DNA from: an uncultured Clostridia bacterium
GTDB lineage: Bacteria; Bacillota; Clostridia; Oscillospirales; Acutalibacteraceae
Direction: 5' to 3'
NCBI GenBank assembly: GCA_937892115.1
Contig: CALAUI010000018.1
Location: 8,285 to 72,284 of the forward strand
Length of the DNA stretch: 64,000 bases
Below, piece after piece: positions 42,726-52,034 of this stretch. The notes under the pieces were generated by a model. That model was not told where the DNA came from, made no database searches, and saw nothing but the letters and a program-made list of their open reading frames with translations. Every line of letters begins with the position of its first letter. Within the stretch, counting starts at the first letter, position 1. Position numbers and translations under genes: made by a program.

Positions 42726-43459
42726 AACTGATTGACGGTATATCTTCTCTTGACTTTTTGCCTGCCGATCCGTTTTCGGCGGTAATAACGGCTATGGCAT
42801 CCACGTACGGTACGGACTACGGATTTGCAAGATTCTACGTTCAGGATAACAGAGCCGCATTGAGCATCGTTGACGGCAACGTTAATATCTTTGCCTCAGC
42901 GGATGCGGATATTGACGAAATAAGAGAGTTTCTGAACGTGGTGGGTTATTCATCCGTCAGAGGCGAAAAAGGGGTTATTGACCGTCTGGGGCTTGATATT
43001 GCCGATTCATCATACATTGTTGAGTATGCCGGCAAAAACGTGCCCGCTCCGGCCGGATTTACGGACAGCAGAGAGCCCCGTGAAATATATTCCCTGCTGA
43101 CTCTCTCCGGCTTTGATATGGGAGATTTCAACGCGTTTTCTCAGGACGTATGTATCCGTCTGAATAAAGGTACGGCTTCCTTCGGAGGTATTGCGGAGGA
43201 TGAGCTGTGCTGCTGCTGTTTCAGACTTTTTGAAGGCAGCAAAAGTATTTTACTGGGAGCGGTCGCAACCCATCCCGATTTTCGCGGCAGAGGGCTTGCC
43301 TCCTCTCTCGTTCCCTATATGGCAGATAGCAAAAAGCCGTCGTTCCTCTTCACAAGGAATGACGCCCTGCTTGATTTTTATATAAATTGCGGCTTTGAAG
43401 AAAAGGGCAGATGGGCTCTGTCACTCAGCCGTGATACTCTCACGGAGGACTCGGAATGA
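42719..43459 (+). CDS. GNAT-family N-acetyltransferase
   Basis: 246 residues. The N-terminal half is not recognised; the C-terminal half has the GNAT acetyl-CoA motif GAVATHPDFRGRGLASSLVPYM (RxxGxG/A) and the terminal FYINCGFEEKGRW. GAGGAA is eight bases before the ATG. It overlaps the M42 gene by seven bases and the YhhN gene by four. Substrate unknown. Confidence 0.82.
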   Translation: MLKLIDGISSLDFLPADPFSAVITAMASTYGTDYGFARFYVQDNRAALSIVDGNVNIFASADADIDEIREFLNVVGYSSVRGEKGVIDRLGLDIADSSYIVEYAGKNVPAPAGFTDSREPREIYSLLTLSGFDMGDFNAFSQDVCIRLNKGTASFGGIAEDELCCCCFRLFEGSKSILLGAVATHPDFRGRGLASSLVPYMADSKKPSFLFTRNDALLDFYINCGFEEKGRWALSLSRDTLTEDSE

Positions 43460-44145
43460 TACCCATTATTATATTATCCGTCGCATCGTTTGTCTTTGCA
43501 GGTGCCTGCATCATATTGAGAAGCAAAAACAAGTCCTTCGGCGGTATGGTGTGCAAATTTATGGCATCCTTCGGCTTTATAGGAGTTGCCGTAATCGGAA
43601 ACTATGTTAACGGCGGTGCGGATTTAGGTTATTTCAGTCTGATATGCTTTGCACTGATGTTCGGCTTCTGCGGCGATATATTCCTGGGCATCAAGGAAAT
43701 CGCTCCCATATTCAAAAAGAAGCTCGTCATCCTCGGTACGGCATTTTTCCTTATCGGTCACATCGTTTATCTTATCGGCTTTTTCAAAATCGGCGCAAGC
43801 GCGATATCCACCGTATTCCTTCCTCTCGGTGTGGGAGTCGCTCTGATAATGATAGCGGTGCTGAAAATCAATGCGGACAAAAAATTCAAGGCAGTCCTTA
43901 CCGTTTACTATGCTCTGCTGATTTTTAAGCTCGGCGCGTCCGCTTCCCTGCTGATAAAGGATTTCTCAATTACGGGTATTCTTCTGGTTGCGGCTTCCGT
44001 ACTGTTCATAATCAGCGATACGTGTCTCGGAATAATTTATTTTACTCCCGTAAAAAAGAAAAACGGGCTGGTAATGACGGAGCTTTCAACCTATTATCCC
44101 GCTCAGCTTTTATTCGCTCTCAGCGTAGTTTTCATAGGCAAATAA
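43456..44145 (+). CDS. YhhN/lysoplasmalogenase-family membrane protein
   Basis: 229 residues with about eight hydrophobic segments. The two conserved acidic blocks are MFGFCGDIFLGI and FIISDTCLGIIYF, with FFLIGHIVYLIGFF between them. Eukaryotic TMEM86 members hydrolyse the vinyl-ether bond of lysoplasmalogens; plasmalogens occur in anaerobic Clostridia, so this role is plausible but unproven. Last gene of the operon, before a terminator. Confidence 0.8.
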   Translation: MIPIIILSVASFVFAGACIILRSKNKSFGGMVCKFMASFGFIGVAVIGNYVNGGADLGYFSLICFALMFGFCGDIFLGIKEIAPIFKKKLVILGTAFFLIGHIVYLIGFFKIGASAISTVFLPLGVGVALIMIAVLKINADKKFKAVLTVYYALLIFKLGASASLLIKDFSITGILLVAASVLFIISDTCLGIIYFTPVKKKNGLVMTELSTYYPAQLLFALSVVFIGK

Positions 44146-44158
44146 TTAAATAAAATAT

Positions 44159-44205
44159 AAAGAAGAATCTCAGGACGGCATATCCCGAAATTCTTCTTTT
44201 TTTAT
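44159..44205. terminator. Bidirectional terminator
   Basis: 10-bp stem AAAGAAGAAT/ATTCTTCTTT (44159-44168 with 44190-44199), 21-base loop; the plus strand continues with TTTTTATT, the minus strand with TTATATTTTATTT. Confidence 0.85.
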
Positions 44206-45170
44206 TCTTTCTGACTTTTTATGATGCTTTCGGCGAGTGCTTTCAGCATATCAAGAGATTCAAGTGCGCCTATATCACGGCGGAACTGTGCCGCGCCCCT
44301 CATACCCTTGGTGTACCAGCCGGCGTGCTTTCTTGCTTCGCGGATACCCACGTAATCGCCTTTATATTCGCAAAGGCGGGTAATATGGCGGAGCATAACG
44401 TCCATTTTCTCTTCAACGGTGGGGTTGGTTTTCACCTCACCCAAAGTGAAATATTCGTTTATCTGTCTGAAAAGCCAGGGACAGCCCAATGCGCCTCTGC
44501 CTATCATAATAAAATCACAGCCGGTATATTCGTACATGTGCTTTGCACTTTCAATATCATCAATATCCCCGTTGCCGATTACGGGAATCGTAAGCGCATC
44601 GGCTACCGCTTTAATCATATCATAATTCACCGGAGGTGCATACATCTGCTTCCTCGTTCTGCCGTGAACCGTCAAAGCAGAAGCTCCCGCCTGCTGAAGC
44701 ATTATTGCCATTTCAACCGCATTCAGATGCTCGTCATCCCAGCCGGTTCTGATTTTACAGGTAACAGGAACTCTGACCGCATTCACCACCGCGTTTGTGA
44801 TTTGAGCAGCCAGCTCCGGGGATTTCATCAGCGCACTGCCTCCGCCGTGACCTGCCACCTTCGGTGCGGGACAGCCCATATTGATATCAACCGCAATACA
44901 CCCGCTCTGTTCGGCTTTTTTTGCCGCTTCAGCCATTGTTTCCGGCTCACAGCCGAAAATCTGAACTGCCGCATTATTTTCTTTTTCACCCAACGTCATA
45001 AGCATTCCCGATTTGCGGTCATGCATGGTAAGTCCTTTTGAACTGACCATTTCGCTGACAACGTAGGATGCACCGTATTCAAGACATATCTCACGAAACG
45101 CCCTGTCCGTCACTCCGGCCATTGGCGCAAGTGCGGCATATCCCGATAAAACCGTTTCACCTATTTGCAT
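44202..45170 (-). CDS. dusB: tRNA-dihydrouridine synthase
   Basis: FMN enzyme reducing uridines in tRNA. 322 residues of the DusB/Firmicutes Dus type: LAPMAGVTDRAFR, SEMVSSKGL, QIFGCEPE, DINMGCPAPKVAGHGGGSAL with the catalytic Cys, KIRTGWD, LTVHGRTR, IGNGDI, MIGRGALGCPWLF and REARKHAGWY. Last gene of a four-gene minus-strand unit, nine bases after the nucleoside hydrolase. Confidence 0.95.
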   Translation of the reverse strand: MQIGETVLSGYAALAPMAGVTDRAFREICLEYGASYVVSEMVSSKGLTMHDRKSGMLMTLGEKENNAAVQIFGCEPETMAEAAKKAEQSGCIAVDINMGCPAPKVAGHGGGSALMKSPELAAQITNAVVNAVRVPVTCKIRTGWDDEHLNAVEMAIMLQQAGASALTVHGRTRKQMYAPPVNYDMIKAVADALTIPVIGNGDIDDIESAKHMYEYTGCDFIMIGRGALGCPWLFRQINEYFTLGEVKTNPTVEEKMDVMLRHITRLCEYKGDYVGIREARKHAGWYTKGMRGAAQFRRDIGALESLDMLKALAESIIKSQKE

Positions 45171-45179
45171 ACTGTATCC

Positions 45180-46055
45180 TTATTTGCAGATTATTTCGTC
45201 AATTCTGTCGGCGTAAAAATCGGAGGGCTTTGTCATTACGACGTAGCAATCCTTACCGTTTTCATCGGGGACAAAGTGATTTTTACCCGTTTCGACTTCA
45301 ACAGAGCCCTTACCGAAGACTTCCTTATAGCCCTCACCTTCAACGTCGCCGGAAACGGCAAGAAGAGTTACCATGGGATCCCATGAGGACCTGCCTTTGC
45401 CGTGACCGATTGCATCAAATGCTTTGAACGTAAGAGAATCTCTGTCAAGATTTCTTCCGCTGATTACATCATTTCCGTTTTCCCAGCCCGACATTACCAG
45501 TGGAACGGGGCAGTTTTCAAGAATATCGGCTGATGCGATACGGGAGCGGGCGTTATTGCAGAAATTATGCTCGCAGCAGCCGTCCTCATCCCATTTGCCG
45601 CCCATAATCCAGATCTTGCCGACCTTATTCTTTACAAGCTCAAAGCCGTCAAGAGGCGAATACGCATCGCCCTTGCTTTTAAGAAGTCCGTCAATGACGT
45701 TAAGAAATCCGACGGCAATAATATCAACCTTCTGCTCTGATTCGGACAGCAGACGGCGGTAACATTCAACACCGTCAAGATAATCCTTTCTGTCTGAATA
45801 AGCGGCAAGTATCTTCTGATATTTCGGCGTTCCCGCAAAATCATCTGCCTTCTCATCAATTCCGATGGGAAGATTTTTTATGCCGTTTTCATTGAGAAAG
45901 GCATCCACGGATCTGACGGAATATTCCGTATACGCGTTGATAACGACACCGTAAAGCTCAATCTCACCATTATTATGCTTGCTGCAAAGAATCTTAAGAG
46001 CGGCACAGTCATCGCAATCTGTCCACCAATCCGTATCAAATATAAATCTTTTCAT
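45180..46055 (-). CDS. Inosine-uridine nucleoside hydrolase family protein
   Basis: 291 residues. The Ca2+-binding N-terminus reads DTDWWTDCDD (residues 7-16) in place of the common DTDxGxDDD, the core has KIWIMGGKW, EHNFCNNARS and SSWDPMVTLLAV with the late Asp. Such enzymes release base and ribose from nucleosides. It overlaps the preceding HAD gene by four bases. The unusual metal-loop spelling leaves the substrate open. Confidence 0.82.
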   Translation of the reverse strand: MKRFIFDTDWWTDCDDCAALKILCSKHNNGEIELYGVVINAYTEYSVRSVDAFLNENGIKNLPIGIDEKADDFAGTPKYQKILAAYSDRKDYLDGVECYRRLLSESEQKVDIIAVGFLNVIDGLLKSKGDAYSPLDGFELVKNKVGKIWIMGGKWDEDGCCEHNFCNNARSRIASADILENCPVPLVMSGWENGNDVISGRNLDRDSLTFKAFDAIGHGKGRSSWDPMVTLLAVSGDVEGEGYKEVFGKGSVEVETGKNHFVPDENGKDCYVVMTKPSDFYADRIDEIICK

Positions 46056-46699
46056 ACTAACTCCTTAAAATCAAGCTCCTCAAAGCTCATATAAAAGCTG
46101 TCGCAAATTTCTTTCATTTCGCCCGTTTTCTTTTCAAAATCATCGTAAAGTCCGATTACTCTGAAGCCGTCTTTTTTTGCGGTGACAGCACAGTGCAGGG
46201 CATCCTCAAAGACAACCGTATCCGATTTATCCGTCCCGAGGAAATTGAGAGCTTCTTCATAAATGACCGGCTCATCCTTACCGTGCCCCACCTCGGTGCA
46301 GGTAAAAATTTTACCGAAACAGTCAAGTATGCCGATTCGCTTTAATGCCGCACTTACGAGGGGCTCGTCCGTAGCGGTCGCCACCGTCATTTTTACTCCC
46401 ATATCAGAGAGCTTCCTTACAAATTCCGCCGCTCCAGGTTTCGGCTGAACGCGAAAGGCATATTCATCGTAAACCATATCGTTTATGCCCTCTGCAATCT
46501 GCTTTACCGTAAGCGGAAGATTATATTCGTTTTTCAGATATTCACATCCCTGAGCAAGACTCATCCTGATTACGGTTTCATTCAGTCCCGGCTTCGCCGC
46601 GACACCGAGAGAGTCAAGGTATCTCGTACCGTAAACCTCCCACACGCCCATAGAATCAAGTAGAGTACCGTCAAGGTCAAAGATTGCTCCGTTTATCAT
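46052..46699 (-). CDS. HAD-superfamily phosphatase (beta-phosphoglucomutase-like)
   Basis: 215 residues. Motif I FDLDGTLLDSM with D8 and D10, alpha-helical cap, VATATDEPLVSAALKRI (motif II), KDEPVIYEEAL (motif III Lys) and VFEDALHCAVTAKKDGF (motif IV). The ATG is directly adjacent to the thiN stop and the end overlaps the nucleoside hydrolase. Substrate unknown. Confidence 0.88.
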   Translation of the reverse strand: MINGAIFDLDGTLLDSMGVWEVYGTRYLDSLGVAAKPGLNETVIRMSLAQGCEYLKNEYNLPLTVKQIAEGINDMVYDEYAFRVQPKPGAAEFVRKLSDMGVKMTVATATDEPLVSAALKRIGILDCFGKIFTCTEVGHGKDEPVIYEEALNFLGTDKSDTVVFEDALHCAVTAKKDGFRVIGLYDDFEKKTGEMKEICDSFYMSFEELDFKELV

Positions 46700-47320
46700 T
46701 TATTCACCCGGCATTTTTGAAAGAATTACCATAAGAACACCGTCACCGACGCTGATTTCAGCCGTGCCGTTCCATTCGTTGCTGACACCGAGGGGCTCGG
46801 TGTTATTCATAATAACGTTATCAAGCTCGTACTTAACGCCCTTTTCACAGACGTTTTTGCTTATATCCGTAACGGAAAGTACAGAGATTGAATAGCCGGG
46901 CATTTCGGGAATTTTTACCGAATTGTTGCTGATGAAATAAATCAGGTCTCTTTCGTCAATTACGGTAACCTTCACATTATTCTTCGCGGCAAAGGTACAG
47001 GCGTTGATATTACCCATAAGGTGATCAAATCTGCCGCCGTTTGCACAGTAAAGATATATCTCGTCAAAGCCCTCTTTGACGGCGTAACGGAAGGCAACCA
47101 TGGTATCGGTGTCGTTCTTTTCCACAGGCAAGATGATTTTACCTATATCATCGGGGAGATGACCCGTATAGGAATCAAAGTCACCTATTATCAGGTCAGG
47201 CTTCACCGCGGCATAAAGAGCATATTCATAGCCCTTGTCGCAGGCGATGATAAAATCGCACTCACCGATTTTATCAAGGGGCGAAAAGTTACCGCCGGAA
47301 ATAATACCGCAGATTTTCAT
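46700..47320 (-). CDS. thiN: Thiamine diphosphokinase
   Basis: Transfers pyrophosphate from ATP to thiamine, giving thiamine diphosphate. 206 residues. Motifs: CDKGYEYALY, PDLIIGDFDS, NDTDTMVAF and GGRFDHLMGN, followed by a C-terminal beta domain for thiamine. First gene of the unit with HAD, nucleoside hydrolase and dusB. AAGGAAGGTG precedes the ATG. The leader is too short for a TPP riboswitch. Confidence 0.92.
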   Translation of the reverse strand: MKICGIISGGNFSPLDKIGECDFIIACDKGYEYALYAAVKPDLIIGDFDSYTGHLPDDIGKIILPVEKNDTDTMVAFRYAVKEGFDEIYLYCANGGRFDHLMGNINACTFAAKNNVKVTVIDERDLIYFISNNSVKIPEMPGYSISVLSVTDISKNVCEKGVKYELDNVIMNNTEPLGVSNEWNGTAEISVGDGVLMVILSKMPGE

Positions 47321-47352
47321 AATATCACCTTCCTTTTTATTTTCTCGCTTTT

Positions 47353-47381
47353 ATTATACAACCTTTTGAATTTCTTGGCAA
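47353..47381 (-). promoter_or_regulatory. Sigma-A promoter of the thiN unit
   Basis: Minus strand TTGCCA (47381-47376), 17 bases, TATAAT (47358-47353). It lies just downstream of the tuf terminator. Confidence 0.85.
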
Positions 47382-47382
47382 C

Positions 47383-47423
47383 AGAAAAAAGAAAAGGCAG
47401 CAACACCGGAGTGTTACTGCCTT
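47383..47423 (-). terminator. Rho-independent terminator of tuf
   Basis: On the minus strand AAGGCAG-T-AACAC around a TCCG loop pairs with GTGTT-G-CTGCCTT (47423-47394), then TTCTTTTTTCTG. Confidence 0.92.
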
Positions 47424-47440
47424 GGGATTACAAAATCAAA

Positions 47441-48640
47441 TTATTCGTTGATTTCGATAACAACGCCTGAACCAACGGTTCTGCCGCCTTCACGGATAGC
47501 AAAACGAAGACCGTTTTCAATAGCGATGGGAGTGATAAGCTCAACCTTCATGTCAACGTTATCACCGGGCATGCACATTTCTGTGCCTTCGGGAAGAGTG
47601 ATTACGCCTGTAACGTCGGTAGTTCTGAAATAGAACTGAGGACGATAGTTGTTGAAGAAGGGAGTATGACGGCCGCCTTCATCCTTAGTAAGAACGTAAA
47701 CCTGGCCTACGAACTTTGTATGAGGATTGATTGAACCGGGCTTGCAGAGTACCTGACCACGTTCGATTTCTGTTCTCTGAACACCACGAAGGAGAGCGCC
47801 GATGTTGTCGCCTGCTTCAGCGTAGTCAAGGATCTTTCTGAACATTTCGATACCGGTAACAACGGTCTTTCTTCTTTCTTCTGTGAGACCGATGATTTCA
47901 ACTTCTTCAGAAGTTCTGAGCTGACCTCTTTCAACTCTACCTGTAGCAACTGTACCACGGCCTGTGATGGTGAATACGTCCTCTACGGGCATAAGGAAGG
48001 GCATGTCTGCCTTACGGTCGGGAGTGGGGATATAGCTGTCAACAGCATCCATGAGTTCCCAGATGCAAGCGATTTCGGGAGCTGCAACGTCGCCGCCGGC
48101 ATATTCGAGTGCCTTAAGAGCTGAACCCTTGATGATGGGGCCTTCTTCGTCGAAGCCGTACTCAGCAAGTGTTTCTCTGATTTCCATTTCAACGAGCTCG
48201 AGAAGTTCGGGGTCGTCAACCTGGTCAACCTTGTTCATGAAAACAACGATCTTGGGAACGCCTACCTGACGAGCAAGGAGAAGGTGTTCTTTTGTCTGAG
48301 CCATAGGACCGTCGGTGGAAGCGATAACAAGGATAGCACCGTCCATCTGAGCAGCACCTGTGATCATGTTCTTGATATAGTCAGCGTGGCCCGGGCAGTC
48401 AACGTGAGCATAGTGACGAGCATCTGTCTCGTACTCAACGTGAGCTGTATTGATTGTGATACCACGTTCTCTTTCTTCGGGAGCCTTATCGATGTTAGCG
48501 TAGTCAACGAAAGCTGCGCCGCCCTTCATAGCGAGGGTCTTTGTGATAGCTGCTGTAAGAGTAGTCTTACCATGGTCAACGTGACCGATTGTACCGATGT
48601 TTACATGGGGCTTAGAACGGTTAAATTTTTCTTTTGCCAT
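47441..48640 (-). CDS. tuf: Elongation factor Tu
   Basis: GTPase that delivers aminoacyl-tRNA to the ribosome. 399 residues, the full family length. G1 GHVDHGKT (19-26), G2 [13 protein letters not shown]3 DCPGHADY, G4 NKVDQ and G5 GSALKALE, then the two beta-barrel domains ending [15 protein letters not shown] 48640 has AAGGAGG at 48656-48650. It has its own promoter within the 111-base gap after fusA and a strong terminator. Confidence 0.99.
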   Translation of the reverse strand: MAKEKFNRSKPHVNIGTIGHVDHGKTTLTAAITKTLAMKGGAAFVDYANIDKAPEERERGITINTAHVEYETDARHYAHVDCPGHADYIKNMITGAAQMDGAILVIASTDGPMAQTKEHLLLARQVGVPKIVVFMNKVDQVDDPELLELVEMEIRETLAEYGFDEEGPIIKGSALKALEYAGGDVAAPEIACIWELMDAVDSYIPTPDRKADMPFLMPVEDVFTITGRGTVATGRVERGQLRTSEEVEIIGLTEERRKTVVTGIEMFRKILDYAEAGDNIGALLRGVQRTEIERGQVLCKPGSINPHTKFVGQVYVLTKDEGGRHTPFFNNYRPQFYFRTTDVTGVITLPEGTEMCMPGDNVDMKVELITPIAIENGLRFAIREGGRTVGSGVVIEINE

Positions 48641-48693
48641 TTTAAGTTTCCTCCTTATTTTGAAAACATTTAGTGATGCACAAGCATAAGTTG

Positions 48694-48722
48694 ATTTTAT
48701 CAGCAAATACTTGCAATTTCAA
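48694..48722 (-). promoter_or_regulatory. Promoter of tuf, extended -10
   Basis: Minus strand TTGAAA (48722-48717), 17 bases, TAAAAT (48699-48694) with TGA just before it (extended -10). Confidence 0.85.
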
Positions 48723-48751
48723 GTTTTTTTTGAAGATTTTTGCGAATTATC

Positions 48752-50818
48752 TTATTTCTCTGCAACAATTTTTTCGGCTATGCTCTTGGGAACCTCGGCA
48801 TAATGACTGGGCTCCATTACATACTGGCCTCTGCCCTGAGTCTTTGAACGAAGGGAAGTGGCGTAACCGAACATATTGGAGAGAGGAATATTGGCGTCAA
48901 TCTGTGTAGCACCGGTTCTTGCTTCCTGACCCTGGATAAGACCGCGGCGGGAGTTACAGTCACCGATAACGTCACCGATGTATTCATCGGGAACAATGAT
49001 GGCACACTTCATGATGGGCTCCATAAGAACGGGAGCTGCCTTTCTCATTGCATCCTTGAATGCCATTGAAGCGGCAATCTTGAATGCCATTTCGGAAGAG
49101 TCAACCTCGTGATATGAACCGTCGTAAAGAGTAACCTTTACGTCAACTACGTTGTAACCTGCAAGAGTACCGCTGAGCATTGCGCCCTTGATACCTGCCT
49201 CGATGGCGTTGAAATACTCCTTGGGAATAGCACCGCCGACGATGTTGTTGACAAATTCGTAGCCCTTTTCGGGATTGGGTTCAATATTGATCTTAACATG
49301 ACCGTACTGACCTTTACCGCCTGACTGTCTTGCATACTTGGTATCAGAGCTTGCGGGAACGGTAATGGTTTCGCGGTATGCAACCTGGGGCTGACCTACA
49401 TTTGCCTCAACCTTGAATTCACGAAGAAGTCTGTCAACGATGATTTCAAGATGAAGCTCGCCCATACCGGCGATAATGGTCTGACCTGTCTCCTCATCGG
49501 TATAGCACTTGAAGGTGGGGTCTTCCTCTGCCAGCTTTGCAAGAGCAATACCCATCTTTTCCTGACCTGCTTTGGTCTTGGGCTCGATGGCTACTCTGAT
49601 AACGGGCTCGGGGAATTCCATTGATTCAAGTATGATGGGATGTCTCTGGTCGCAGAGTGTATCGCCCGTAGTTGTCTGCTTGACACCTACACAAGCGGCG
49701 ATATCACCGGCGTAACAGCACTCAATATCCTGTCTGTGGTTGGCATGCATCTGAAGAATGCGTCCCATTCTTTCATTTACATCCTTGGTTGAGTTATATA
49801 CTGTTGCACCTGTATCAACAGAGCCGGAGTAAACTCTGAAGAAGCAGAGCTTACCTACGAAGGGGTCTGTCGTAATCTTGAAAGCAAGAGCTGAGAAGGG
49901 CTCTGTGTCAGATGAATGTCTGACCTCTTCCTTATCAGTTCTGGGGTTTACACCCTTGATTGCTTCAACGTCTGTGGGAGCGGGCATATAGTCAACTACT
50001 GCATCAAGCAGGAGCTGAACGCCCTTGTTGCGGTAGGATGTACCGCAGCATACGGGTACCATTTCATTGGCGATTGTGGACTGTCTGATGCACTTCTTGA
50101 TTTCATCAACGGTAAGCTCTTCGCCGTTGAAGTACTTTTCCATAAGTGCTTCATCCTGCTCTGCAACGTGCTCAATAAGCTCGTCGCGATATTTCTGAGC
50201 AAGCTCTTTCATATCGTCGGGAATATCCTCAACGTCAATCTGGGTGCCCATATCGTCTCTGTAATAGAAGGCCTTCATGATAACAAGATCAATTATACCT
50301 TCAAAAGTTGCTTCCGCGCCGATGGGAAGCTGAATGGGAACGGCATTACATTTAAGTCTGTCCTTCATCATGTCAACAACATGATAGAAGTCTGCACCCA
50401 TAATGTCCATCTTATTGACGTAAACCATTCTGGGAACCTTATATTTATCTGCCTGTCTCCATACGGTTTCACTCTGGGGCTCAACGCCGCCTTTAGCGCA
50501 GAGAACTGTTACGGAGCCGTCGAGAACACGCAGGGAACGTTCAACCTCAACTGTGAAGTCAACGTGACCCGGTGTATCGATGATGTTGATACGGTGGTCC
50601 TTCCAAAAGCAGGTAGTTGCAGCGGAAGTGATTGTGATACCACGTTCCTGCTCCTGAGCCATAAAGTCCATTGTTGCAGCACCATCGTGTGTTTCGCCGA
50701 TCTTATGAGTTTTACCTGTATAATACAGGATTCGTTCAGTTGTAGTGGTCTTACCGGCATCGATATGTGCCATAATACCAATGTTTCTTGTCATCTCAAG
50801 AGAAACCTGTCTTGGCAT
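48752..50818 (-). CDS. fusA: Elongation factor G
   Basis: Translocation GTPase, 688 residues, full length. G1 [13 protein letters not shown] (17-29), switch [13 protein letters not shown]3 DTPGHVDF, G4 NKMD, then domains II-V with GGQYGHVK-like KGQYGHVKI and [15 protein letters not shown] at the end. GGAGG precedes the ATG. It lies 51 bases after rpsG. Confidence 0.99.
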   Translation of the reverse strand: MPRQVSLEMTRNIGIMAHIDAGKTTTTERILYYTGKTHKIGETHDGAATMDFMAQEQERGITITSAATTCFWKDHRINIIDTPGHVDFTVEVERSLRVLDGSVTVLCAKGGVEPQSETVWRQADKYKVPRMVYVNKMDIMGADFYHVVDMMKDRLKCNAVPIQLPIGAEATFEGIIDLVIMKAFYYRDDMGTQIDVEDIPDDMKELAQKYRDELIEHVAEQDEALMEKYFNGEELTVDEIKKCIRQSTIANEMVPVCCGTSYRNKGVQLLLDAVVDYMPAPTDVEAIKGVNPRTDKEEVRHSSDTEPFSALAFKITTDPFVGKLCFFRVYSGSVDTGATVYNSTKDVNERMGRILQMHANHRQDIECCYAGDIAACVGVKQTTTGDTLCDQRHPIILESMEFPEPVIRVAIEPKTKAGQEKMGIALAKLAEEDPTFKCYTDEETGQTIIAGMGELHLEIIVDRLLREFKVEANVGQPQVAYRETITVPASSDTKYARQSGGKGQYGHVKINIEPNPEKGYEFVNNIVGGAIPKEYFNAIEAGIKGAMLSGTLAGYNVVDVKVTLYDGSYHEVDSSEMAFKIAASMAFKDAMRKAAPVLMEPIMKCAIIVPDEYIGDVIGDCNSRRGLIQGQEARTGATQIDANIPLSNMFGYATSLRSKTQGRGQYVMEPSHYAEVPKSIAEKIVAEK

Positions 50819-50869
50819 ATTAACCTCCGAATAAGTGTAAAAACTAAAATCTGCTCAACCGACAGATGA

Positions 50870-51340
50870 TTACCATCTGAAGTGTGCAAATGCCTTGTTG
50901 GATTCTGCCATCTTGTGAGTATCTTCACGCTTCTTGAATGAACCACCGGTCTGGTTGATTGCATCCATGATTTCGTTGGCAAGGCGCTCTTTCATTGTTC
51001 TCTCGGAACGTGCACGAGCGTAAGTGGTGATCCAACGCAGACCAAGGGTCTGTCTTCTGGCGGGTCTAACCTCCATGGGAACCTGATAGGTTGCACCGCC
51101 GACACGGCGAGCCTTAACTTCGAGAACGGGCATAACATTCTCCATAGCTTCCTCAAAAGCTTCGAGGGGCTCCTTACCGGTCTTTTCTTTAACAATGTCA
51201 AAAGCATCGTAAACGATCTTCTGAGCTACACCCTTCTTACCGTCAAGCATGATGTTGTTGATAAGACGAGTGACAAGGGTTGAATTGTAAAGCGGATCAG
51301 GCAAAACTTCACGTTTTGCTATGTTGCCTCTTCTTGGCAC
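50870..51340 (-). CDS. rpsG: Ribosomal protein S7
   Basis: 156 residues, the standard size, nucleating the 3' domain of 16S r[35 protein letters not shown] and the C-terminal [15 protein letters not shown]. The start is GTG 51340, with GGAGGG (51353-51348) seven bases upstream; the longer open frame upstream is not coding. It lies 150 bases after rpsL. Confidence 0.98.
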   Translation of the reverse strand: MPRRGNIAKREVLPDPLYNSTLVTRLINNIMLDGKKGVAQKIVYDAFDIVKEKTGKEPLEAFEEAMENVMPVLEVKARRVGGATYQVPMEVRPARRQTLGLRWITTYARARSERTMKERLANEIMDAINQTGGSFKKREDTHKMAESNKAFAHFRW

Positions 51341-51362
51341 TTCGCTTCCCTCCTTCATAATA

Positions 51363-51372
51363 ATGATATCAT
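51363..51372. repeat. 10-bp palindrome in the rpsG leader
   Basis: ATGATATCAT, just upstream of the rpsG ribosome binding site within the 150-base rpsL-rpsG gap. In several bacteria this intercistronic region binds S7; a related role here is a guess. A TATAAT on the minus strand (51425-51420) lacks a good -35. Confidence 0.3.
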
Positions 51373-51490
51373 AGGTACTCGAGTGACAAATTCTCGTGGC
51401 GCCAACGCAGAGACTATACATTATATATATGTACTGCATTGGTAGGAATAAAATTCCGGCCTGCAAGAAGATTTGTCTTAATGTTGCGGA

Positions 51491-51910
51491 TTATTTCTTT
51501 ACCTTAGGACGCTTTGCACCGTACTTTGAACGGGCCTGCATTCTGCCGTTAACGCCCTGAGTATCAAGGGTACCGCGAATGATGTGGTAACGTACACCGG
51601 GAAGGTCCTTTACACGGCCGCCGCGGATAAGAACAACTGAGTGCTCCTGAAGGTTGTGACCTACGCCGGGAATGTAAGCTGAAACTTCGATTCCGTTTGT
51701 AAGACGAACTCTGGCGATCTTACGAAGAGCTGAGTTGGGCTTCTTGGGAGTAGCAGTTTTAACAGCGGTGCAAACGCCGCGCTTCTGGGGTGAATCCTGA
51801 TCGGTCATTACGTTCTTCTTAGAGTTCAGTCCCTTTAAGAGTGCGGGTGCTTTGGGCTTCTTTTCAAGTGTCTCTCTGCCGTTACGAACAAGCTGATTAA
51901 AGGTAGGCAT
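51491..51910 (-). CDS. rpsL: Ribosomal protein S12
   Basis: 139 residues. [12 protein letters not shown] at the start, [23 protein letters not shown] with the streptomycin-site lysine in wild-type context, [27 protein letters not shown], and the terminal [19 protein letters not shown] precedes ATG 51910. It has its own strong promoter and a hairpin leader. Confidence 0.98.
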   Translation of the reverse strand: MPTFNQLVRNGRETLEKKPKAPALLKGLNSKKNVMTDQDSPQKRGVCTAVKTATPKKPNSALRKIARVRLTNGIEVSAYIPGVGHNLQEHSVVLIRGGRVKDLPGVRYHIIRGTLDTQGVNGRMQARSKYGAKRPKVKK

Positions 51911-51945
51911 GTATTCTCTCCTTTCTTGAATAGTATGTATGTGCA

Positions 51946-51971
51946 GGATTTCCCGAATAATCGGGAAACCC
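51946..51971 (-). promoter_or_regulatory. Hairpin in the rpsL 5' leader
   Basis: TTTCCCGA/TCGGGAAA perfect 8-bp stem with a 4-base loop (51949-51956 with 51961-51968), extended past a mismatch by two G-C pairs. It starts about 12 bases after the expected transcription start and has no T-run, so it is not a terminator; RNA stabilisation or ribosomal-protein feedback is possible. Confidence 0.6.
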
Positions 51972-51989
51972 GATACACCACAATTTAGC

Positions 51990-52019
51990 ATTTTATCACA
52001 GGTTGCCCTGCCTTGTCAA
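51990..52019 (-). promoter_or_regulatory. Promoter of rpsL-rpsG-fusA, extended -10
   Basis: Minus strand consensus TTGACA (52019-52014), 18 bases, TAAAAT (51995-51990) with TGA directly before the -10. It lies in the 124-base gap after rpoC. Confidence 0.88.
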
Positions 52020-52034
52020 CACTTTTAACAAGAA

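Noticed and set aside
44325..45041. 238-codon plus-strand frame
   Set aside because: Antisense to dusB, histidine/arginine-rich composition typical of shadows.
46700..47440. TPP riboswitch for thiN
   Set aside because: The leader is only about 25 bases and lacks the conserved CUGAGA element.
49916..50869. Long open frame of 317 codons on the plus strand
   Set aside because: Entirely antisense to fusA; the composition mirrors EF-G codons and no family or ribosome binding site is evident.
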